Part shown: positions 45,966 to 57,440 of the stretch, in pieces
Layout of the letters: every line of letters starts with the position of its first letter
Position numbering within the stretch: the first letter of the stretch is position 1
NCBI RefSeq assembly: GCF_050003625.1
Contig: NC_134400.1
Span: 51,154,066 to 51,218,065 of the forward strand
Reading direction: 5' to 3'
Origin: Haematobia irritans
Taxonomy: Eukaryota > Arthropoda > Insecta > Diptera > Muscidae
Length of the DNA: 64,000 nucleotides
Made by a program: the position numbers and the translations under genes
Notes under the pieces: model-generated
Database searches by the model: none
Told to the model about the DNA's origin: nothing
What the model saw: the letters and a program-made list of their open reading frames with translations, nothing else

Positions 45966-46442
45966 CAGCAAAAAAATTGGAAGTTGTTCCACAAACATTT
46001 CTTTTAAAGCCCATCCCAGAATCCCCCATCGAGTTTTTCCAACTTCCGATGCAGTCCTTTTGGACAAGTCCACAAACATTTCTTCTAAAGAGCATCGTGG
46101 GATCCCCCAATGATTTTTTTCCACTTCCGATGCAGTCATTTTGGACAAGCACACAAACATTTCTTCTAAAGCGCATCTTAGGATCCCCCAATGATTTTTT
46201 TCTACTTCCGATGCAGTCCTTGTGGACAAGTATTAGAAATAACGTAATCAGACTATTTAAAGTGCAAATTTTGGACAATTAAATTTTACAGAAAAATAGA
46301 AAACTAATAAAAAAATAAAAAAAAAAAAAATAGAAAATTAATAAAAAAAAGTAAAAAATAATAGTAAAATAGCAAAATAAAAACGATGCATAACATAAAA
46401 AAAATATTTTTTTTAGAAAAATATTTGATAAAAAAAAAATTG

Positions 46443-46512
46443 TCGCTGGTGAGATTTGAACCTGCGTTTCTTATTTTTTCATTCATACTAATAAAGAACA
46501 TCTCGAGAAGCA
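46443..46512 (-). other. tRNA-like module in J1, minus
   Basis: The minus strand ends in a B-box-like GGTTCAAATCTC with flanking arms GCAG/CACCAGCGAC; the 5' half (GCTTCTCGAGATGTTC) is poorly tRNA-like. Conserved in J2 at 59427-59498. Confidence 0.4.
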
Positions 46513-46591
46513 ATTAGAATGTTATTCCTTGGTGTCGTATTACGATAATATCACAAACATTTGAATTGACCTTTCGACGCTTTATGTTCAG

Positions 46592-46667
46592 TGGCGTTTA
46601 TGGCAGAGTATGCTTAGGCGTTCTGTTATGGTGCCAGCAAACCCAGGTTCAATCCCTGGTCGGAGCG
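46592..46667 (+). other. tRNA-like module in J1, plus
   Basis: A-box-like TGGCAGAGTATGC, long middle region, and a strong T arm ACCCAGGTTCAATCCCTGGT. The acceptor stem is weak. The copy at 59577-59651 differs at a few bases. Different from modules a and b of E/F. Confidence 0.5.
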
Positions 46668-46735
46668 AAAAAGTTTTTCAAATTGTAAAAATTATATAAT
46701 AGGAAAATAATAGTGTCATTCGATTCGGCTGAAAT

Positions 46736-46952
46736 TTGGTACGCTGTGTTAGTACACAGCAAAAAGTGTCTCGTAAATTTAAGAAGATTTTTACAATAAT
46801 TTATTACAAAAATTTTCCAGAATTTTAGTTCATTTTTCGTATCTTCAACGAAAATTAACTACTCGAAAGGAAATTTTACAAATTCTAAGTAGCAATCGTT
46901 TAGTTCATGGCCTACAAAATACGATGGAAATTTCCTTAAAAAATTTCTTAAC
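46736..46952. other. Unassigned A+T-rich flank
   Basis: Shares GTTCATTTTTCGTA-like words with repeat M and continues at 50206 beyond the F3 insertion. No gene. Confidence 0.35.
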
Positions 46953-47384
46953 TACACGGATGAAAATGACTGTTTTTCATATGTTTGGCTATAAACATTA
47001 TATGTTTGGAACACAAATTTTTAAACACAATATTTTTAAGTGCAAGCATATAATGTTCATAAACTAGCATAACATGTTTGGAACATATATGTTAATATGT
47101 TAGAACATATTATGTTTGGGACATAAAATGTTTGTAAATATAATATGCTTGGATGCAAACATATATTAATTTAGAAATAGCCTATAAACATATATGTGTT
47201 TAGTATCTTGGAGCGCTATTTAACAGGGAGCGATATTGAATTAAGTTGGTGGTTGTTGCTTGTTATTACAAAATTAACATTTTATTTTTCCTTGGGCAAT
47301 TGATCAGCTACTTCTTTGATCCTTACAAACTGTGTGGTCCGCTGTTCGAATCCCCGTCCGGCAAAAGGTAAAATTAAAATAAAA

Positions 47385-49700
47385 ACAAGTATATACGGCC
47401 GCAAGTTCGGTCAGGCCGAATCTTATGTACCCACCACCATGGATTGCGTAGAAACTTCTACGAAAGACTATCATCCACAAGCGAATTACTTGGGTTGTGG
47501 TATCTTAAAACTTCTTAACATCGTTTTCTAAATTGTGATTTAGTCCATACATGGTATATATTAGACAAAAAAGTTATGTATAGTTAAGTCTACAAATAAT
47601 TACGAATCGATATGGACTTTTTGTACGTAGAGAGCCAGAATTGAAATATGGGGGTCGCTTATATGGGGGCTATATACAATTATGAACTTGATATGGACCA
47701 ATTTTTGTGTGATTGGGGATCGATTTATCTGAGGGCCATATATAAATAACTATAGACCGATATGGACCTAGTTAGGCATGGTTGTTAACGACCATATACT
47801 AGCACAATGTACCAAATTTGAACTCACTCGGATGAAATTTGCTCCTCCAAGAGGTTCCAAAACCAAATCTCGGGATCGGTTTATATGGGGCTATGTACGA
47901 TTATGGACTGATATGGACCACTTTTGGCATGGTTGTTAAATATCATATACTACCACCACGTACCAAATTTCAAGCAGATCGGATGAATTTTGCTTCTCCA
48001 AAAGGCACCGGAGGTCAAATCTGAGGGTCGGTTTATATGGGAGCTATATATAATTATGGACTGATAGGAACCAATTCCTGCATGGTTGGTGGATACCATA
48101 TACTAACATCACGTACCAAATTCCAACCGAATGGGAAGAATTTTGCTCTTCCAAGGGGCTCTGGAGGTCAAATCTGGGGATCGGTTTATATGGGGCCTAT
48201 ATATAATTATGGACCGATATCGACCAATTTTTGCATGGGAGTTTGAGGCCATATATTATCACCACGTACCAAATTTCAACTGAATCAGATGAATTTTGGT
48301 CTTCCAAGAGGTTCCGGAGGTCAAATCTGGTGATCGGTTTATATGGGGGCTATATATAATTATGAACCGATGTGGACCAATTTTTGCATGGTTGTTAGAG
48401 ACCATATACTAACATCACGTACCAAATTTCAGCCGGATCGGATGAAATTTGCTTCTCTTAGAGGCCTCGCAAGCCAAATCGGGGGATCGGTTTATATGGG
48501 GGCTATATACAATTATGGACCGATGTGGACCAATTTTTGCATGCTTGTTAGAGACCATATACTGACACCATGTACCAAATTTCAGCCGGATCGGATGAAA
48601 TTTGCTTCTCTTAGAGGCCTCGCAAGCCAAATCGGGGGATCGGTTTAAGTGGGGGCTATATATAATTATGGACCGATGTCGACCAATTTTTGCATGGTTA
48701 TTAAAGACCATATACTAACACCATGTACCAAATTTCAGCCGGATCGGATGAAATTTGCTTCTCTTAGAGGCCTCGCAATCGGGGGATCGGTTTATATGGG
48801 GGCTATATATAATTATGGACCGATGTGGGCCAATTTTTGCATGGTTGTTCGAGACCATATTCTAATACCATGTACCAAGTTTCAGCCGGATCGGATGAAA
48901 TTTGCTTCTCTTAGAGGCCTCGCAAGCCAAATCGGGGGATCGGTTTATGTGGGGGCTATATATAATTATGGACCGATGTCGACCAATTTTTGCATGGTTA
49001 TTAAAGACAATATACTAACACCATGTACCAAATTTCAGCCGGATCGGATGAAATTTGCTGCTCTTAGAGGCCTCGCAAGCCAAATCGGGGGATCGGTTTA
49101 TATGGGGGCTATATATAATTATGGACCGATGTGGACCAATTTTTGCATGGTTGTTAGAGACCATATACTGACACCATGTACCAAATTTCAGCCGGATCGG
49201 ATGAAATTTGCTTCTCTTAGGGGCCTCGCAAGCCAAATCGGGGGATCGGTTTATATGGGGGCTATATATAATTATGGACCGATATGGACCAATTTTTGCA
49301 TGGTTTTTAGAGACCATATACCAACACCATGTACCAAATTTCAGCCGGATCGGATGAAATTTAGTTCTCTTAGAGGCCTCGCAAGCCAAATTTTGGGGTC
49401 CGTTTATATGGGGGCTATACGTAAAAGTGGACCGATATGGTCCATTTGCAATACCATCCGACCTACATCAATAACAACTACTTGTGCCAAGTTTCAAGTC
49501 GATAGCTTGTTTCGTTCGGAAGTTAGCGTGATTTCAACAGACGGACGGACGGACGGACATGCTCAGGTCGACTCAGAATTTCACCACGACCCAGAATATA
49601 TATATATATACTTTATGGGGTCTTAGAGCAATATTTCGATGTGTTACAAACGGAATGACAAAGTTAATATACCCCCCATCCTATGGTGGTGGGTATAAAA
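47385..49700 (+). mobile_element. HINE family G element (G7), complete
   Basis: Exact insertion into the A-tract of F3: F5 reads GGTAAACTTAAAATAAAAAA and on into ATCATAAAATTG, while here ACAAGTATATACGGCC ... GTGGGTATAAAA lies between. No target duplication can be seen in the homopolymer. About ten central units; the last six are very homogeneous with starts at 48481, 48634, 48781, 48934, 49087 and 49240 (153-bp steps, one 147). GACG run at 49543 and a terminal hairpin follow. Confidence 0.93.
48649..49626 (+). repeat. Homogenised 153-bp units, open frame of 51-residue repeats
   Basis: Because 153 is a multiple of three and units are nearly identical, the plus strand is open for 325 codons, repeating MGAIYNYGPMWTNFCMVVRD and so on every 51 residues; the minus strand is also open for 124 codons. 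No signal peptide, known domain or start context supports translation. I list it as a repeat, not a CDS. Confidence 0.75.
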
Positions 49701-50205
49701 ATCATAAAATTGCTAAGAACTAAAAAATCTCGTGGAAGTGAGAAAGATGTCGGGGAATATACAATTGGGCAGAAACAAAATTTTGAGCATTCAGGTCGAA
49801 AACCTATGTTGTTAGCACCTATATTACCTGTTTATTTTCATAATTCATTATGATTGTAAATATATATATAAATAAATAAAATTTTGAGCACAATATTGTT
49901 TGGGAGAATTTTTTTAAGCATATAATATTTTTGGGTGCAAAATGCTTCCAAACATATTATATGGTCACATAATAACATATTGTTTTTTGGAAGACAACAT
50001 TATTGAATTTGGATGCAAAAATACAAAATGTTTGGAACTTAGACTACCCAAACATGTATTGTTTAGACCAATATGCTTTCAAACATATTATATATTGGTA
50101 GAGATCAAACATATAAATGTTTGGGCAATACCCAAAAATGTATATGCTTGAAGCAAAATATGTTTGGGAGTATATGTTACAGAAGCGATTTTTTGTGAGG
50201 GTGTA

Positions 50206-51440
50206 GTAGTTAAAAATTCGTTTGTCATGTTATAAAACTACTTGTGAAATGTAAAGTACTTTCTAAATAATAAGTGCAATTTACTATAAGATTTTTTTGT
50301 ATGAGAAAAATTTTTTTACGAAAAATTAACTTGAAAGTGGATAGCAATTTCTTACTGACAATTCCTATAGTTAATAATTGTTGATAGAAAATTAACCAAT
50401 GAAATATTTTTGGTTCACATAAAATTAAATTTATAGACATTTTCGTCAAAAATGGTACATAACATTTCATTACAATTTTGCAAATATTAAATTAAACGTT
50501 TCATCGTTCATAATCTGGTGTGCCTTTACGAATATTATTCTTAGAGTAAATTGGTAGCAGATGCGATGAACTAATGCATAGTACAGAGATCTTTATCGGC
50601 ATAGTGGAATGTGATTAATGTAAAGATGATATTACTTGAGTTTTGTTGTGCATACATGAGCGTGGGGTTGTTTTTATTGTTGTTCATTTAGTGGTTTGTG
50701 TGTGTTTGTTATTCGCGGATGGTTTATTTGGCTGGATGAGGTGTTGTTTTCAATAAAGGCACATGTGTTTTTGTTGTTGTAGGAATTTTTGGCTTTGCTT
50801 GGTTTTGTTTTGCATGCTTCAGTTGTATAGTTGGCGTTGGCGTGGATTGTTGCATCTTTTAAGCAGGTATGCGACAATGGAATATAAAGGCATGGAATGT
50901 TTTGGATTTTTGAGACATATATTGGTGTTTGTTTATTAAACCTTTTAAATGAAAGTTATTAATATTTTATCGGTAGTTTACAAAAAAGTTATTAAGAATA
51001 TTTAGGAAAATATGTTGAAATTGAAAGTGTATCGAAATTTTTATTATTCAATGTAAAAAATTAATATTCAATTCTAGATAAATTTGGAAAATTTTTGTTA
51101 TATCTCAGCGTATAGTTTAGTCATAAATTGGTAAGTATTTTTTTTAATATGGCTCTCTTTTAAAAAGAATAGTTTTTATGTATATTATTATTTGTTAGTT
51201 AATTTTTAATTTTTTTAATGTTTTTCTTTGTTGTAAAATCAATATTTAATTTCAACTCCAGATGGATTCGAACAAATTTAAAAAATAGAGAATCGGCAAG
51301 TTTTCTTTTAAAAATTGGCTTTCTTTCAACTAGAATATTTACGTTTTTATGACCTTTTTATCATCAAAATTACAGGTTTTTAATACCTTAAAAATTTGGT
51401 CAATATAAACTAGACGTATTTCTTCAAATTTTGCATTTAA
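50206..51440. other. Unassigned sequence between F3 and a DD37E relic
   Basis: A+T-rich, no other copy in the window apart from the GTTCAT-type flank at its left end. TG-rich stretch at 50640-50830. No gene recognised. Confidence 0.35.
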
Positions 51441-52347
51441 AAAACATGAACACCCCTCATTTTGATGGTGTGTGTGTGTAGAATGTTGCTCCTATTTTGA
51501 TTTTGGAATTTACTCTTCAGTTGTCAAAATGCCGTCCAAGCAAGAAGAGCTGCGCATCAAAATTTTGCTCGCGCATCGCGAAAATCCGAGCTACTCGCAC
51601 GCAAAGCTGGCAAAATCGCTAAAAGTTGCCAAATCAACCGTTACAAGTGTAATTAAAGTGTTTGGGGAACGTTTGTCGACAGCCAGGAAGTCTGGATCGG
51701 GGGGAAATCGAAAACCGGAAGCCGCTGAGACGACAAAGAGAGTTGCCGGTAGTTTCGCAAAGAAATATCTGGTTTGGCAAGCCATCTGTATCTGTGGCTT
51801 GAAAAGCAGCATTTTCATAGCTTCCGGGACTGTCAACCAAGAAATTTACGTGAAAGAGTATTTGAATAAACGTCTGCTGCCTTTCCTGAAGAAACACGGT
51901 TGTTCCGTACTGTTTTGGCCGGATTTGGCATCTTGCCATTACGGTAAAAATGCCACGGAGTGGTACGCCGCCAACAACGTGCAGGTGGTTCCCAAGGACA
52001 AGAACCCTCCCAACACGCCAGAGCTCCGCCCAATTGAGAAATACTGGGCTATTGTCAAGCGGAACCTAAAGAAGACCAAAAAAACTGCTAAGGGCGAGCA
52101 GAAGTTCAAGGCAAACTGGCTTTCTGCGGCGACGAAGGTGGACAAGGTGGCTGTAAAAAATCTGATGGCAGGTGTCAAGCGTGAGGCCCGGCAATTCGGA
52201 TTTGGAAAAGCGAAAGCCTAACTGAATATTTTTCCTGAATTTTATACTAATTGAACTTGAAAAAGAAATTTAATTTGATTTTTTAAATAAACGACTTCAC
52301 CAATTTACACGCGTTTTCCCTTGACCAAATTTTGATCGTACACCCTT
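51441..52347 (+). mobile_element. DD37E-type Tc1/mariner element, internally deleted
   Basis: Contains the transposase frame 51529-52221. The right end includes TTTGATCGTACACCCTTT; on the left AACACCCCTCATTTTGATGG may be the matching but diverged end. I cannot show a clean inverted repeat or target duplication, so the limits are approximate. Confidence 0.6.
51529..52221 (+). pseudogene. DD37E transposase with in-frame internal deletion
   Basis: ATG 51529 opens MPSKQEELRIKILLAHRENP, the usual start of mosquito/fly ITmD37E transposases (about 330-350 residues). Residues 1-55 include a helix-turn-helix (YSHAKLAKSLKVAKSTVTSV) and 70-75 a basic GGNRKP stretch. At residue 90 KRVAGSF joins directly to AKKYLVWQAI, skipping about 100 residues that in relatives carry the second DNA-binding motif and the first catalytic aspartate (DDETY). 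The second Asp (LFWPDLASCH) and the terminal Glu (PELRPIEKYWA) remain, 37 residues apart. The frame is otherwise open to a natural C-terminus. The 230-residue product could bind DNA but not transpose. An earlier ATG at 51472 lies in the leader. Confidence 0.85.
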
Positions 52348-52664
52348 TATTTTAGTATTTCTTTAATCAAATTTTTGGAAACCAATGCATTATATGTAAT
52401 GTAAAAAACAAATTTTTAATTTCAGAATAACCCTTTAAAAATTTGGAAACATTTTTGTACTCCTTTGCTTGTAATTTAATAGTGAATTGGTAAGGATTCT
52501 TTAACTTTCTTTTAACCCTGGACAGTCATCCTTATTTTTGGTACGTTAACGTCATCCTTCGTCATTTTGACTACGGCTCATTTCAAGACGCTATAATTTG
52601 CATCGTCAGCGTAAAAGTGAACCAAACTTGAATTTATTTTCTTATTCAATTTGGTTTTAATTAG
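52348..52664. other. Unassigned spacer
   Basis: No gene or repeated family recognised, apart from paired GTCATCCTTCGTCATTTTGAC / GTCGTCATTTTGACG-like words around the F2 insertion (52550 and 53660), given here only as far as they match. These may be one locus split by F2 (CTGGACAGTCATC / TGACTGTCTAGGG are inverted). Confidence 0.35.
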
Positions 52665-52992
52665 TACACTGTTAGAAAAATATGTTTTTCATATGTTCTG
52701 TGAAACGGTTGTATGTTGTTTCGGAAAACTAATTTATGATAAGGCCAAAAATTTTATATGCTTAAGTCTAAATATTATTTAATTTGAATATTAGAATGAG
52801 TATTCGGAGTAAAGAGAATAGACATTCGGAACCAAGAGCATAGAGATTTGAAAAAAAAACAGCATGTGTTTTCACCTTGAGAGGATAATTTTATGTATGT
52901 GGGGACTGTAAATTTTTAATAACCCACATTTCGAAGTTTCATTATAAAAATTTAATATAGTATAAATGACTAAATTGCAAAAAAAATTGGTT

Positions 52993-53065
52993 CGGTTGGA
53001 GCAGGAATTGAACCCACGACCCTTTGCATGCAAGGCAGACATGCTAACCACTGCTCCACGTGGCC
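52993..53065 (-). other. tRNA-like module a (F2)
   Basis: The minus strand has TGGAGCAGTGGTTAGCATG and GGGTTCAATTCC with CTTGCATGC between. Most similar to the modules at 39420 and 57062 and to the SINE head. Confidence 0.6.
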
Positions 53066-53180
53066 AACAAATGTATGTTTCTTTTAAATAATGTTATGTT
53101 TGCATGGGCTCGTGGGCGCTGCAAAGTATGCTATATAAATGTAACTTGTAACGATAATTGTCTACTGGTGACTATAACTA

Positions 53181-53251
53181 CTACGTAGCCCAGTGGATAG
53201 TGTGTTGGCTTACAAACTGTATGGGCCTCGGTTCGATTCTCCGCCCAGGCG
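53181..53251 (+). other. tRNA-like module b (F2)
   Basis: TAGCCCAGTGGATAGTG, GGCTTACAAACTG and GGTTCGATTCTCCG in tRNA spacing. Confidence 0.6.
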
Positions 53252-53729
53252 AAAGGTAAAATTAAAAAAAAAAAAATTATAAAATTGAATAATTTCTTCA
53301 ACATTATTTGTATTACAGAAAAAGGTGCCAAGAACTAAAAATTTCGTGGAAGTGAAAATTATTTGAGGGAATGATCACAATCTTCTTTGGGGAAAATTCT
53401 TCCAAGCATATAATTTTTTGGGCTCAAAATGCTTCCAAACATATAATATGTTCACATAAAACAAACATATTAATATTTCGGCAGTATCCAATAATATATG
53501 TGCTTCCTGCAAAATATGTTTGGAACATATGTTAAAGAAGCGATTTTTTTTGAGGGTGTATAAAAGAAAAATTCATAAAACGGTCGAATTAGTATAACTT
53601 AAGTTTATCATTTCCCAATAGACTAAAATGCATTTTAAAACGAAAATGAAATTACGTGTCGTCATTTTGACGAATAATGACTGTCTAGGGTTAACCAGAA
53701 TATTTGGTTTTTTTATGCATATTATTATT

Positions 53730-55372
53730 TTTATACCCTTCACCACTACTGTGGTACAGGGTATAATAAGTTTGTGCATTTGTATGTAACGCCAAGAAGG
53801 AGTAAGTATAGACCAACCTTTTAGTATACGGATCGGCTTAGAATTAAATTCTGAGTCGATTTAGCGATGTCCGTCTGTCTGTCTGTCTGTCCGTCTGTCT
53901 GTCTGTCTGTTGATGTATTTTTGTGTGCAAAGTACAGCTCGCAGTTTTAGTCCGATTGTCCTAAAATTTGGTATAGGGTCCTGTTTCGGCTCAAAGGCGA
54001 TCCCCATTGATTTTGGAAAAAATCGGTTCAGATTTAGATATAGCTGCCATATATATTTTTCACCGATCTGGTCATAATTGGCGTGTATATCAACCGATCT
54101 TCCTCAAATTCCGTACATCCGAATATTTTATGGGTCTCGAAAAACTTGCAAAATATCAGCCAAATCGGTTCAGATTTAGATATAGCTCCCATATATAGCT
54201 TTCGCCCGATTTACACTCATTTGCCCACAGAGGCAAATTTTTAACTCCGATTTAGTTGAAATTTTGCACAGGGAGTAGAATTAGCATTGTTACTATGCGT
54301 GCCAAATTTGGTTGAAATCGGTTCAGCTTTGGATATATCTCCCATATATAGCTTTCGCCCGATTTACACTCATTTGCCCACAGAGGCAAATTTTTAACTC
54401 CGATTTAGTTGAAATTTTGCCCAGGGAGTAGAATTAGCATTGTTACTATGCGTGCCAAATTTGGTTGAAATCGGTTCAGATTTGGATATATCTCCCTATA
54501 TAGCTTTCGCCCGATTTACACTCATATGACCACAGAGGCAAATTTTTAACTCCGATTTAGTTGAAATTTTGCACAGGGAGTAGAATTAGCATTATAACTA
54601 TGCGTGCCAAATTTGGGTGAAAACGGTTCAGATTTAGATATAGCTCCCATATATAGCTTTCGCCCGATTTACACTCATTTGCCCACAGAGGCCAATTTTT
54701 TGCTCCGATTTAGTTGAAATTTTGCATAGGGAGTAGAATTAGCGTTGTAACTATGCGTGCCAAATTTGCTTGAAATCGGTTCAGATTTGGATATATCTCC
54801 CATATAAAGCTTTCGTCCGATTTAACTCCGATTTAGTTGAAATTTTGCACAGGGAGTAGAATTAGCATTGTAGCTATGCGTGCAAAATTTGGTTGAAATC
54901 GGTTCAGATTTAGATATAGCTCCCATATATATGTTTTTCTGACTCCGACAAAAATGGTCAAAATACCAACATTTTCCTTGTAAAATCGCCACTGCTTAGT
55001 CGAAAAGTTGTACAAATGACTCTAATTTTCCTAAACTTCTAATACACATATATCGAGCGATAAATCATAAATAAACTTTTTCGAAGATTCCTTAAAATTG
55101 CTTCAGATTTAAACGTTTCCCATATTTTTACTAACATTGTGTTCCACCCTAGTGCATTAGCCGACTTAAATTTTGAGTCTATAGATTTTGTTGAAGTCTA
55201 TCAAATTCTTCCAGATCGAATGATATTTAAATGTATGTATTTGGGACAAACCTTTATATATAGCCCCCCACACATTTGACGGATGTGATAGGTCTCGAAA
55301 ATTTAGATCTACAAAGTGGTGCAGGGTATAATATAGTCGGCACCGCCCGACTTTAGACTTTCCTTACTTGTT
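53730..55372 (-). mobile_element. HINE family H element (H5), complete
   Basis: Head TTTTTATACCCTTCACCACT with hairpin to GTGGTACAGGGTATAATAAG, (GTCTGTCTGTCC)n at 53870-53910, six central units with CAG-words at 54171, 54324, 54477, 54629 and 54782 (153 or 152-bp steps), then the conserved 3' part and the terminus CCCGACTTTAGACTTTCCTT-ACTTGT. Best full-length H reference in the window. Confidence 0.9.
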
Positions 55373-55977
55373 TTTCTTTTATGGGTGTTCAAAATTGCAA
55401 GAACGTCTTTAGTGGCATACGAAGTTCAAGATGGGCGTATTTGTGGTAAAATTTTCAAATTTAAAGAAATACGGAACTATTTTGTAAGAAGTACGAATTT
55501 AGTAAATCTTTTTGATTCGTTTGTGTATAATTGTTCCCGTTGTTTAGTTCATTTAATTAACGTACGCAAAAAATTATTGGAGTAAAGGAAACAATCTTCA
55601 AACATAATAATTCCATGAACTAAAATAAAGTTAAATGGGCTTTGGTGAAATGGTTATTTCACTTTTTTAGAGTGTACCACATGCTCCAATCGATGACTCA
55701 TAATATGACTGATCAGTATTGTCATTCTTACACTCAAAAATCAGTGAACCCACCAGGAAGAAATCAAGCAAATTTATTAGACATAATTAAATATTTTCAC
55801 GTATTGAAGAAAATTTTGTAGTTTCAAGGACAAAATTGGAGTTCAAAATTGCAAGAATGTCCTTAGTGTGATTAGAAGTTCAAGATGAGCGCACTTGTAG
55901 TAAAATTTACCAATTTAAAGAAATAAAGATCTATTTTGTGAAATGTACAATTTAAGTAAATCTTTATGCTTCATTTG
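55373..55977. repeat. Diverged repeat pair, MITE-like
   Basis: TTCAAAATTGCAAGAACGTC (55388) and TTCAAAATTGCAAGAATGTC (55842) open two similar stretches, with GAAGTTCAAGATG and TTTAAAGAAATA in each. GTTCA words link it to repeat M. The 66-residue frame is not conserved in the second stretch. Confidence 0.45.
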
Positions 55978-56529
55978 TGCACTGTTAGAAAAATATGTTT
56001 TTCTTATGTTCCGATATAAACAAAATGTGTTTCGGGCATAATTTTTAAACACAATATATTTAAGTGCAAACTAACACTAAATGTTTGGGACACATATGTT
56101 AATATGTTAGAATATATTATGTTTGGGGCATGAATGTTTCATAAAAATAATATGTGTGAATGTAAACATATATAAATGTACACATTTTGCGTAGACATAT
56201 ATATGTTGTGATATTTTATTCAGAGAGCTACAAAGAGAGAGAGAGTATTGAGAAAGAAATAGAGATGGAAACCGGGAGGGTTGACGAAAGATATCAACAT
56301 TACACAGCGAGGGAATCAAAAAGGAGCAATTTCTGTGAAACCGCTTGTATGTTGTTTCGGAAAACTGTTTTATGATAAGGCCAAAAATTTAATATGCTTA
56401 AGTCTAAATATTATTTAATTTGAATATTAGAATGAGTATTCGGAGTAAAGAGAATAGACATTCGGAACCAAGAGAATAAACCAAGAGGAGTTGACGGACA
56501 CCTTCAAGTAGAAAAGCGGACATTAAGTT

Positions 56530-56880
56530 TTAGGGAGCCACCGTGCTGCAATGGTTAGCATGCCCGCCTTGCATACACAAGGTCGTGGGTTCGATTCCTG
56601 CTTCGACCAAACACCAAAAAGGTTTTCAGCGGTGGATTATCCCACCTCAGTAATGCTGGTGACATTTCTGAGGGTTTGAAAACTTCTCTAGGTGGTTTCA
56701 TTGCAATGTGGAACGCCGTTCGGACTCGGCTATAAAAAGTAGGTCCCTTGTCATTGAACTTAACATGGAATCGGGCAGCACTCAGTGATAAGAGAGAAGT
56801 TCACCAATGTGGTATCACAATGGACTGAATAGTCTAAGTGAGCCAGATACATCGGGCTGCCACATAACCTAACCTAACCC
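56530..56880 (+). mobile_element. tRNA-derived SINE, 351 bp
   Basis: Starts TTAGGGAGCCACCGTGC. The head has A box TGCAATGGTTAGCATG and B box GGTTCGATTCC, a TGCATAC loop, then a non-tRNA body (GGAACGCCGTTCGGACTCGG, ATCGGGCAGCACTCAGTG), and a tail ending GGGCTGCCACATAACCTAACC. It is flanked by AAGTT on both sides (56525-56529 and 56881-56885); F1 shows the unoccupied sequence. The last 70 bp match the 3' end of the LINE at 63416, which presumably supplies its reverse transcriptase. Confidence 0.9.
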
Positions 56881-57061
56881 AAGTTCGAGTTTTGCAGCTA
56901 AAACAATTGAAAACGATTATTTTCTTTAAAATGAATTATTAAAGAAAAGTAAAAGGCAAAACATTTCCATTTTAGAGTGATAATGCCAACTTAATACCGG
57001 GCTTAAAGGTAAAAATGAAATTAAGTACAAATGTGTAAATTAAAAAAACAAAAATGGTGTT

Positions 57062-57134
57062 CGGTCGGAGCAGGGATTGAACCCACGACCCTTTGCATGC
57101 AAGGCAGACATGCTAACCACTGCTCCACGTGGCC
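57062..57134 (-). other. tRNA-like module a (F4)
   Basis: The minus strand has TGGAGCAGTGGTTAGCATG and GGGTTCAATCCC around CCTTGCATGCAAAGG; acceptor arms unpaired. Confidence 0.6.
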
Positions 57135-57440
57135 AACAAATGTATGTTTCTGTTAAATAATGTTATGTTTGCATGGGCTCGTGGGCGCTGCAAACTATGC
57201 TATATAAATGTAACTTATAACGATAAGTGAAGTGAAAATTATGTGAGAGAATGAGCTCAATCTTCTTTGAGGAAAATTCTTCCAAGCATATAATATTTTT
57301 GGGCTCAAAATGTTTCCAAACATATAATATGTTCACATAAAAGAAACATATTAATGTTTCGGCAGTATCCAATAATATATGTGCGTCCTGCAAAATATGT
57401 TTGGAGCATATGTTAGAGAAGCGATTTTTTTTAGGGTGTA

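Larger units (their letters stand above)
45966..46735. mobile_element. J element (copy 1)
   Basis: Starts CCAGCAAAAAAATTGG. Then come three ~80-bp tandem units (start near 45993, 46073, 46155) built on AAACATTTCTTCTAAAG, GGATCCCCCAATG and TTCCGATGCAGTCCTTTTGG, then A-rich sequence and two tRNA-like modules in opposite orientation. Copy 2 is at 58851-59957. No coding capacity; the frames of 100-140 codons across the units follow their period. Confidence 0.65.
46953..50205 (+). mobile_element. tRNA-pair element family F (F3), split by G7
   Basis: Starts TACACGGATGAAAATGAC and ends GTGAGGGTGTA. The parts 46953-47384 and 49701-50205 are almost identical, in order, to the uninterrupted F5 (60056-61029). 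The interior is dense in ATATGTTTGG/CCAAACATAT words. The tRNA-like module b survives only as its 3' half (47313-47365, GTTCGAATCCCCG). Confidence 0.88.
52665..53560 (+). mobile_element. tRNA-pair element family F (F2), 896 bp
   Basis: TACACTGTTAGAAAAATATG ... TTTGAGGGTGTA. Uninterrupted: module a (minus), module b (plus), the GTAAAATTAAAAAAAAAAAA tract left empty, then ATTACAGAAAAAGGTGCC and the CCAAACATAT-rich end. Useful as the empty-site reference for F1 and F3. Confidence 0.85.
55978..57440 (+). mobile_element. tRNA-pair element family F (F4), with SINE
   Basis: TGCACTGTTAGAAAAATATG ... TTTTAGGGTGTA. It contains a SINE (56530-56880) and module a at 57062; module b is deleted (the AACGATAAGTGAAGTG junction near 57225). 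It shares ACCGGGAGGGTTGACGAAAG with F1. Confidence 0.82.

Noticed and set aside
45822..46282. Overlapping frames of 105-140 codons on both strands of J1
   Set aside because: Produced by three tandem ~80-bp units; not conserved as frames in J2.
50674..50877. 67-codon minus-strand frame as a gene
   Set aside because: Low-complexity Asn/Thr/Lys composition and no context; not supportable.
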